A stretch of 64,000 bases of DNA from Salipiger mangrovisoli (lineage in GTDB: Bacteria > Pseudomonadota > Alphaproteobacteria > Rhodobacterales > Rhodobacteraceae), in contig NZ_JADFFK010000010.1 of NCBI RefSeq assembly GCF_015223355.1, forward strand, positions 1-64,000, in the 5' to 3' direction. Shown one piece after another: positions 59,814 through 64,000 of this stretch. Every line of letters starts with the position of its first letter. Within the stretch, counting starts at the first letter, position 1. Made by a program: the position numbers and the translations under genes. A model generated the notes under the pieces. It was not told the DNA's origin. It was given only the letters and a program-made list of their open reading frames with translations, and searched no databases.

Positions 59814-60812
59814 TCAGTGCATCTCGCGGCGCGCGTTGATCACGTTCCAGACCAGGATCGGCGAGACCAGCAACATGATCACCATGGCCGCGGCCGAGCC
59901 GACGCCCCAGTCGAAGGCGCGGAAAAGCTTGTCGTACATGTAGTTGGCCAGAACCTGCGTCTGCCACTGGCCGTTGGTCATGGCGAGCACGATGTCGAAG
60001 ACCTTGAGCACCACCAGGGTGATCGTCGTCCAGACCACCACGATGGTCGAGCGGATCTGCGGCACCTTGATCTTGAAGAAAATCTGGAACGGGTTGGCAC
60101 CGTCGACGATGGCCGCCTCGACCGTCTCCTCGGGGATGCCGCGCAGCGCGGCGCCGAGGATCACCATGGCGAAACCGGTCTGGATCCAGATCAGCACGAC
60201 CATCAGCAGGAAGTTGTTCCACGGCGTGATCGTCAGCCAGGTCTGCGGCTCGCCGCCGAGCCAGACCCAGAAGGCGTTGAGGATGCCGATCTGCTCCTGC
60301 CCGATGGGGCGGAAGTCATAGACCAGTTTCCAGATCACCGAGGCACCGACGAAGGAGATCGCCATCGGCATGAAGATCAGCGACTTGGCGATATTGCCCC
60401 AGCGGATGCGGTCGGTCAGCTGCGCCGCCAGGAGGCCGAATCCGGTCGAGGCGGCGGGAACGACGACCAACCACAGCAGGTTGTTGCGGATCGCCTCCCA
60501 GAACTTCGCCTCGCGCAGCATCTGCTGGTAGTTTGCCAGCCCGACGAAGGCGCTGCCCTGGTTGCGGTCGGTCAGCGAGAGCCAGAAGGTCGCGACCACC
60601 GGATAGGCCAGGTAGAGACCGAGCGCGAAGATCGCGGGGAACAGGAAGAGCCAGGGCCGGATCATCTCGGCCCGGCGGATGTTGCGCGCGATATTGGGGC
60701 CGCGCGCCGGGAATAGCAGCTTGTCGAGCAGCTGGTTGGACAGCCAGAAATAGCCGATGCAACCGCCGAGCCCGATCACGATGGTCAGTACGGCCTGAAG
60801 TGCCGGATGCAT
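59814..60812 (-). CDS. aglF: Alpha-glucoside ABC transporter permease
   Basis: A 332-residue CUT1 permease (MalF type). Hydrophobic segments are at about 5-25, 53-75, 110-132, 145-165, 200-222 and 300-320. The EAA loop is EAAIVDGANPFQIFFKIKVPQIRSTIVV (about 233-260). ATG 60812 with GGGGAGGACG fits the family better than the frame start at 60875, which would run into the double palindrome. The binding-protein gene lies 115 bases upstream, and a double palindrome fills part of this gap. Confidence 0.93.
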   Translation of the reverse strand: MHPALQAVLTIVIGLGGCIGYFWLSNQLLDKLLFPARGPNIARNIRRAEMIRPWLFLFPAIFALGLYLAYPVVATFWLSLTDRNQGSAFVGLANYQQMLREAKFWEAIRNNLLWLVVVPAASTGFGLLAAQLTDRIRWGNIAKSLIFMPMAISFVGASVIWKLVYDFRPIGQEQIGILNAFWVWLGGEPQTWLTITPWNNFLLMVVLIWIQTGFAMVILGAALRGIPEETVEAAIVDGANPFQIFFKIKVPQIRSTIVVVWTTITLVVLKVFDIVLAMTNGQWQTQVLANYMYDKLFRAFDWGVGSAAAMVIMLLVSPILVWNVINARREMH

Positions 60813-60849
60813 GACGTCCTCCCCTTCCCGTGCAGTCGTCCGGGGCGCC

Positions 60850-60895
60850 GCAACTCTCTTCGAAGAGAGTTGCAACTTCCTTGGAAGGAAGTTGC
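60850..60895 (-). repeat. 46-bp double palindrome, copy 3 (between aglE and aglF)
   Basis: First unit 60850-60873, a perfect palindrome identical to one unit of copy 2 (half-site GCAACTCTCTTC). Second unit 60872-60895, arms GCAACTTCCTT/AAGGAAGTTGC with a GG centre. In the sense direction of aglE the CCTT-type unit comes first. It starts 32 bases after the aglE stop. Confidence 0.85.
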
Positions 60896-60927
60896 GTCGC
60901 GGCGCCTCGATTCCACTCTACGCCGAG

Positions 60928-62301
60928 TTACTTGTTGGCGTCCCAGCTTTTCTGGATCGCGGTCGCGACATCCTCGGCCGACTTGCCGCCGACATAGTCG
61001 ACCATGCCGGTCCAGAAGCTGCCCGCGCCGACGGCGCCCGGCATCAGGTCCGAGGCGTCGAAGCGGAAGGTGGTGGCATCGAGCAGGATTTCGCCCATCT
61101 TCTTCAGCGGCGCAGAACCGTAGAGCTCGGCATTCGCCTCCTTGTAGGGGGTCAGGAAGCCGGATTGCGCCATCCAGATCTCATGCGCGATCGGCGTCTG
61201 CAGGAACTCGATGAAGGCGCGCGCGGCGTCGCTGTCCTTGGTGATGAAGGCGAGCGTGCCCGCGCCCAGCACCGGCTGGCCAAGGTCCTTGCCCTCGTAG
61301 GCGGGCATGTAGAAGAAGTCCGCGTCCACGCCCATCTCGGTGCCATCGGGGAAGAAGGTCGGGATGAAGCTGGCCTGGTGGTGCATGTAGCACTGCGGCG
61401 GCGAGGCGAAGAGTCCCGCCGGGCTCTCGCGGAAGTCGGTGGTCGCCACCGCCCCGGCGCCGCCGTTGACGAAGGCGTCGTTCTTGGCGAACCAGCCGAA
61501 CTCGTCGATCGCCTCGATCACCTTGGGATCGTTGAAGGGGATCTCGTTGGTCACCCATTGGTCGTAGACTTCGGGCGGCTGCACCCGCAGCATCATGTCC
61601 TCGACCCAGTCGGTCGCCGGCCAGCCGGTCGCGCCGCCGGAACCGAGGCCGATGCACCAGGGGGTCTCGCCTTCCTCGGCGATCTGCTCGGTGAGGGCCT
61701 TCAGCTCTTCCATCGTGGTCGGCACTTCGTAGCCCGCGTCCTCGAAGTTCTCGGGGACGTAGAAGACCAGCGATTTCACGTCGATCTTGTAGGGGAAAGC
61801 GTAGAGCTGCGTGCCGTCCTTGCCCTCGAAGGATCCAAGGCTGACCCAGCTCTCGCCAGCGGCATAGTTCTCGCGCAGCCAGTCGGCGGTCTCGTTGCCG
61901 AGCGGGGTCACATAGCCCTTCTTCACCAGGTCGGCGATCAGCCCCGGCTGCGGCAGGATCGCGATGTTGGGCGGGCTGCCCGCCTCGGTATCAATGACGA
62001 TCTGCTGCTCGTAGGTCTCGGACGAGGCGTAGCTGACCGTCGCGCCGGTGGCCTCCTCGAAATAGGCAAGCACCGTCTCGACCAGCTGCTGGTCGTCGCC
62101 GCGCCAGGGGCCGAAGATGCTGAGTGTCTGGCCCGACAGGTCGTGCGACGCTCCGAAGGCGTCAAGGCTGTCCCAGTTGAACCCCCCTTCGCCGGGCGTA
62201 AACACCATCTCTGCCTGGGCCGCGCCGGCGCAGAGCGCGAGCACCGCCACCGAGCCGAGAACGGCACGCGTGCCGCGGACCCCTGTGTTGCGTTTGGTCA
62301 T
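60928..62301 (-). CDS. aglE: Alpha-glucoside ABC transporter substrate-binding protein
   Basis: A 457-residue periplasmic CUT1 binding protein with signal peptide (about 1-30, VLGSVAVLALCAGAAQAE). Family features include LSIFGPWRGDDQQLVETVLAYFEEATGATV (about 60-89), PNIAILPQPGLIADLVKKG (about 109-127) and AFPYKIDVKSLVFYVPENFEDAGYEVPTTMEELKAL (about 163-198). ATG 62301 follows GGGAGGAGT. It is the first gene of the leftward operon, with the regulator diverging and an AAAGCGCTTT operator upstream. Confidence 0.94.
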   Translation of the reverse strand: MTKRNTGVRGTRAVLGSVAVLALCAGAAQAEMVFTPGEGGFNWDSLDAFGASHDLSGQTLSIFGPWRGDDQQLVETVLAYFEEATGATVSYASSETYEQQIVIDTEAGSPPNIAILPQPGLIADLVKKGYVTPLGNETADWLRENYAAGESWVSLGSFEGKDGTQLYAFPYKIDVKSLVFYVPENFEDAGYEVPTTMEELKALTEQIAEEGETPWCIGLGSGGATGWPATDWVEDMMLRVQPPEVYDQWVTNEIPFNDPKVIEAIDEFGWFAKNDAFVNGGAGAVATTDFRESPAGLFASPPQCYMHHQASFIPTFFPDGTEMGVDADFFYMPAYEGKDLGQPVLGAGTLAFITKDSDAARAFIEFLQTPIAHEIWMAQSGFLTPYKEANAELYGSAPLKKMGEILLDATTFRFDASDLMPGAVGAGSFWTGMVDYVGGKSAEDVATAIQKSWDANK

Positions 62302-62385
62302 GTCGTCAAACTCCTCCCGTTTGTCACGGCCCGGTCGGCCGCGAGAGATATGGTCATTTCGGACGCGCCGGGGCACTCCTCACCC

Positions 62386-62397
62386 CAAAGCGCTTTG
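62386..62397. promoter_or_regulatory. Putative AglR operator at the agl promoter
   Basis: CAAAGCGCTTTG is a perfect 12-base palindrome with the central CG typical of LacI-family sites, about 85 bases upstream of the aglE start. A perfect -35 TTGACA for leftward transcription is at 62432-62437, so the site lies near the predicted transcription start, where a repressor would block it. A second copy is at 62547-62560. Confidence 0.7.
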
Positions 62398-62546
62398 AGC
62401 CACTTTCAGCCTCACGCGAACCTCCCCCGTTTGTCAATCACGCAATGCGGTTTGCACTCGCAAAAACAATGCTGCACTGCAGCTAAGGTGGCGTCGCGCC
62501 AAAGGGTCTTTCCGAAGGCCCTGTTTTGCCGTTACTGTGCCAGATA

Positions 62547-62560
62547 CCGAAGCGCTTTGG
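62547..62560. promoter_or_regulatory. Putative AglR operator at aglR
   Basis: CCGAAGCGCTTTGG shares the AAGCGCTT core with the site at 62386-62397 and is palindromic except at one pair. It ends 11 bases before the aglR ATG, so autoregulation is expected. Confidence 0.65.
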
Positions 62561-62571
62561 AAACTCCTGCG

Positions 62572-63606
62572 ATGAACCTCAAGCAACTGGCCGCGCATCT
62601 TAATCTCTCGCAGACCACCGTGAGTCGGGCGCTCAACGGCTACCCGGAGGTCAACGAGCAGACCCGCAAGCGCGTCATGGAGGCGGCGCAGGCGCTCAAC
62701 TATGCCCCGAACGCGCGGGCCAAGGGCCTGGCCACGGGGCGCGCCATGGCCATCGGCCACGTCATCCCCATGTCGACCCAGCATCAGATGATGAACCCGG
62801 TGTTCGGTGATTTCATAGCTGGCGCATCGGACGAATACGTCAAGGCGGGATATGACATGACCCTGTCGGTGACCGGCGACCGCGATGAGGAAGAAAATTA
62901 CCGGCGCCTCAAGGCGAAGGGCAATGTCGATGGGATCATCGTGCACGGCCCCTCGATGAAGGACCCCCGGATTCCCTTCCTGCGCCAGCTTGGCCTGCCC
63001 TTCGTGGTGCATGGCCGCGCCACCGAGCTCGACGTGCCGTACAGTTGGGTCGACGTGAACAACACCCACGCCTTCCAGCGCGCCACCGATTTCCTGCTCG
63101 ACCTCGGGCACCGGCGCATCGCGCTGATCAACGGGCTGGAGTTCATGGATTTCGCCTATCGCCGCCGCGTCGGCTTCGCGCAGGCGCTGGACGGCCACGG
63201 ATTGCTGCCGGACCCGCGTTACATGGCCGCCGGCGAGATGACCGAGAGCTATGGCTTCGAGGCGGCATCGCGGATGCTCGCCCTGCCCGACCGACCCACC
63301 GCGATGATCACCTCCTCGGTCATCGCAGCCATCGGGATCCGGCGCGCCATCCATGCCGCAGGGCTGGAGATGGGACGCGACGTGTCGGTGATCACCCATG
63401 ACGACGATCTCAGCTTCCTGCGCAACGGGCCGGACGTGCCGATCTTCACCGCCACGCGCTCCTCGGTCTACGAGGCCGGACGGATCGCCGCTGCAATGCT
63501 GCTGGCGCATATCGCCGACCCCGATCTGCCGGCGCAGCCGCGCCTGCTCGAGGCGCAGCTGATCATCGGCGGCTCGACCGGCCCGGCGCCGCAAGACACG
63601 CACTAA
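62572..63606 (+). CDS. aglR: LacI family regulator of the agl operon
   Basis: A 344-residue LacI/GalR regulator. The helix-turn-helix is MNLKQLAAHLNLSQTTVSRALNGYPEV (1-27), the hinge runs through NYAPNARAKGLATGR (about 44-58), and a periplasmic-binding-protein-like sugar domain follows, with DGIIVHGPSMKDPRI and GHRRIALINGLE. It diverges from aglE and has AAGCGCTT-cored operators on both sides of the intergenic region. By analogy with Sinorhizobium AglR it should repress the agl operon until an alpha-glucoside is present. Confidence 0.92.
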   Translation: MNLKQLAAHLNLSQTTVSRALNGYPEVNEQTRKRVMEAAQALNYAPNARAKGLATGRAMAIGHVIPMSTQHQMMNPVFGDFIAGASDEYVKAGYDMTLSVTGDRDEEENYRRLKAKGNVDGIIVHGPSMKDPRIPFLRQLGLPFVVHGRATELDVPYSWVDVNNTHAFQRATDFLLDLGHRRIALINGLEFMDFAYRRRVGFAQALDGHGLLPDPRYMAAGEMTESYGFEAASRMLALPDRPTAMITSSVIAAIGIRRAIHAAGLEMGRDVSVITHDDDLSFLRNGPDVPIFTATRSSVYEAGRIAAAMLLAHIADPDLPAQPRLLEAQLIIGGSTGPAPQDTH

Positions 63607-63661
63607 CGACCGGGTCATCCCCTCGCCCCTCGCAGTTCCCTCGCATTGAAAAGGACAAGCC

Positions 63662-64000
63662 ATGCAGTTCACCCGCAAGGATTTTCCCGAGGATTTTCTC
63701 TTCGGCGTCGCCACCTCCAGCTACCAGATCGAGGGCCATGCCTTCGGCGGTGCCGGCCGCACCCATTGGGACGACTTCGCCGCGACTCCCGGCAATGTCG
63801 TGCGCGCCGAGAACGGCGCCCGCGCCTGTGACCACTACCACCGCTTCGAGTCGGACCTCGACCTGGTGAAAGCCGCCGGGCTCGACGCCTACCGCTTCTC
63901 GACAAGCTGGGCGCGGGTGCTGCCCGAGGGGCGTGGCGCGGTCAACCAGGAGGGGCTCGACTTCTATGACCGGCTGACCGACGCCATGCTCGAGCGCGGC
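63662..64000 (+). CDS. GH1 beta-glucosidase (5' part, cut by window edge)
   Basis: The first 113 residues of a glycoside hydrolase family 1 enzyme. The N-terminal signature FPEDFLFGVATSSYQIEGHA (about 8-27) is diagnostic of GH1, and CDHYHRFESDLDLVKAAGLDAYRFSTSWARVLPEGRG (about 56-92) follows with the conserved His-Arg-x-Ser-Trp region. AAGGAC precedes the ATG. The catalytic Glu residues lie beyond the window. It follows aglR by 55 bases in the same direction, so it may be cotranscribed and share sugar control. Confidence 0.9.
   Translation, partial: MQFTRKDFPEDFLFGVATSSYQIEGHAFGGAGRTHWDDFAATPGNVVRAENGARACDHYHRFESDLDLVKAAGLDAYRFSTSWARVLPEGRGAVNQEGLDFYDRLTDAMLERG

Noticed and set aside
60813-60875. 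N-terminal extension of aglF to 60875
   Set aside because: It would translate through the double palindrome; ATG 60812 has a strong ribosome site and the family N-terminus.

Overview
This 64 kb window is chromosomal DNA of a Rhodobacteraceae member (alphaproteobacterium, Roseobacter-type). This rests on its high GC content, tightly packed genes with many 4-base ATGA/GTGA overlaps, an alphaproteobacterial frr-uppS-cdsA-dxr-rseP-bamA-skp-fabZ-lpxA-lpxI-lpxB envelope cluster with LpxI in place of LpxH, LexA boxes of the GAAC-N7-GAAC type, TRAP transporters and an aglEFGAK-type alpha-glucoside operon. I see no insertion sequence, prophage, CRISPR array, rRNA or tRNA. The genus cannot be fixed from the sequence alone.

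Layout. 0.1-3.8 kb: a CurA-like NADP-dependent oxidoreductase, diverging from a pseudouridine degradation pair (psuK-psuG) and a DUF502 membrane protein. 3.8-6.5 kb: a two-gene DNA repair operon, a radical SAM/HhH protein followed by a UdgX-type uracil-DNA glycosylase fusion, with a perfect LexA box and a probably leaderless promoter at its start. 6.6-13.2 kb: 3-hydroxybutyrate dehydrogenase, a candidate small RNA, an orphan YejA-like peptide-binding protein, an entericidin-like lipoprotein, a two-helix K+ channel, a HerA/DUF853 ATPase, a second candidate small RNA and an IalB-like exported protein. 13.2-24.6 kb: the envelope cluster, read leftwards, covering lipid A, fatty acid, outer-membrane assembly, isoprenoid and phospholipid genes; an unannotated 41-residue membrane protein lies between rseP and bamA, and lpxD is absent from its usual place. 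24.6-29.6 kb: sufE, a lipoprotein, a VOC protein, ribonuclease D, a 61-residue protein and purM-purN. 29.9-34.6 kb: a TRAP transporter and a glycosyltransferase. 34.8-37.9 kb: a valine catabolic operon from isobutyryl-CoA to methylmalonate semialdehyde. 38.1-46.0 kb: a DsbA-like protein, a drug-efflux MFS protein, a chemoreceptor, icd, a YitT-like protein and cobQ. 46.1-52.2 kb: a form II CoxMLS-type molybdenum hydroxylase with CoxG, a thioesterase and an enoyl-CoA hydratase. 52.3-55.8 kb: an exported protein and uvrA with its own LexA box. 55.9-64 kb: an aglE-F-G-A-K alpha-glucoside operon diverging from its LacI-type regulator aglR, followed by a GH1 beta-glucosidase cut by the window edge.

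The least expected content lies between the genes. Two small RNA candidates each have a promoter, a 5' hairpin and an intrinsic terminator. A family of 46-bp double palindromes occurs three times, always just after a gene and in the same order relative to transcription of that gene. A second family (a G5-C5 hairpin followed by a GATATTT/AGAAGAA tail) occurs four times after genes, with several shorter relatives of its tail elsewhere. The radical SAM/UdgX operon and uvrA carry matching LexA boxes, which ties the poorly understood radical SAM/UdgX pair to the DNA damage response.
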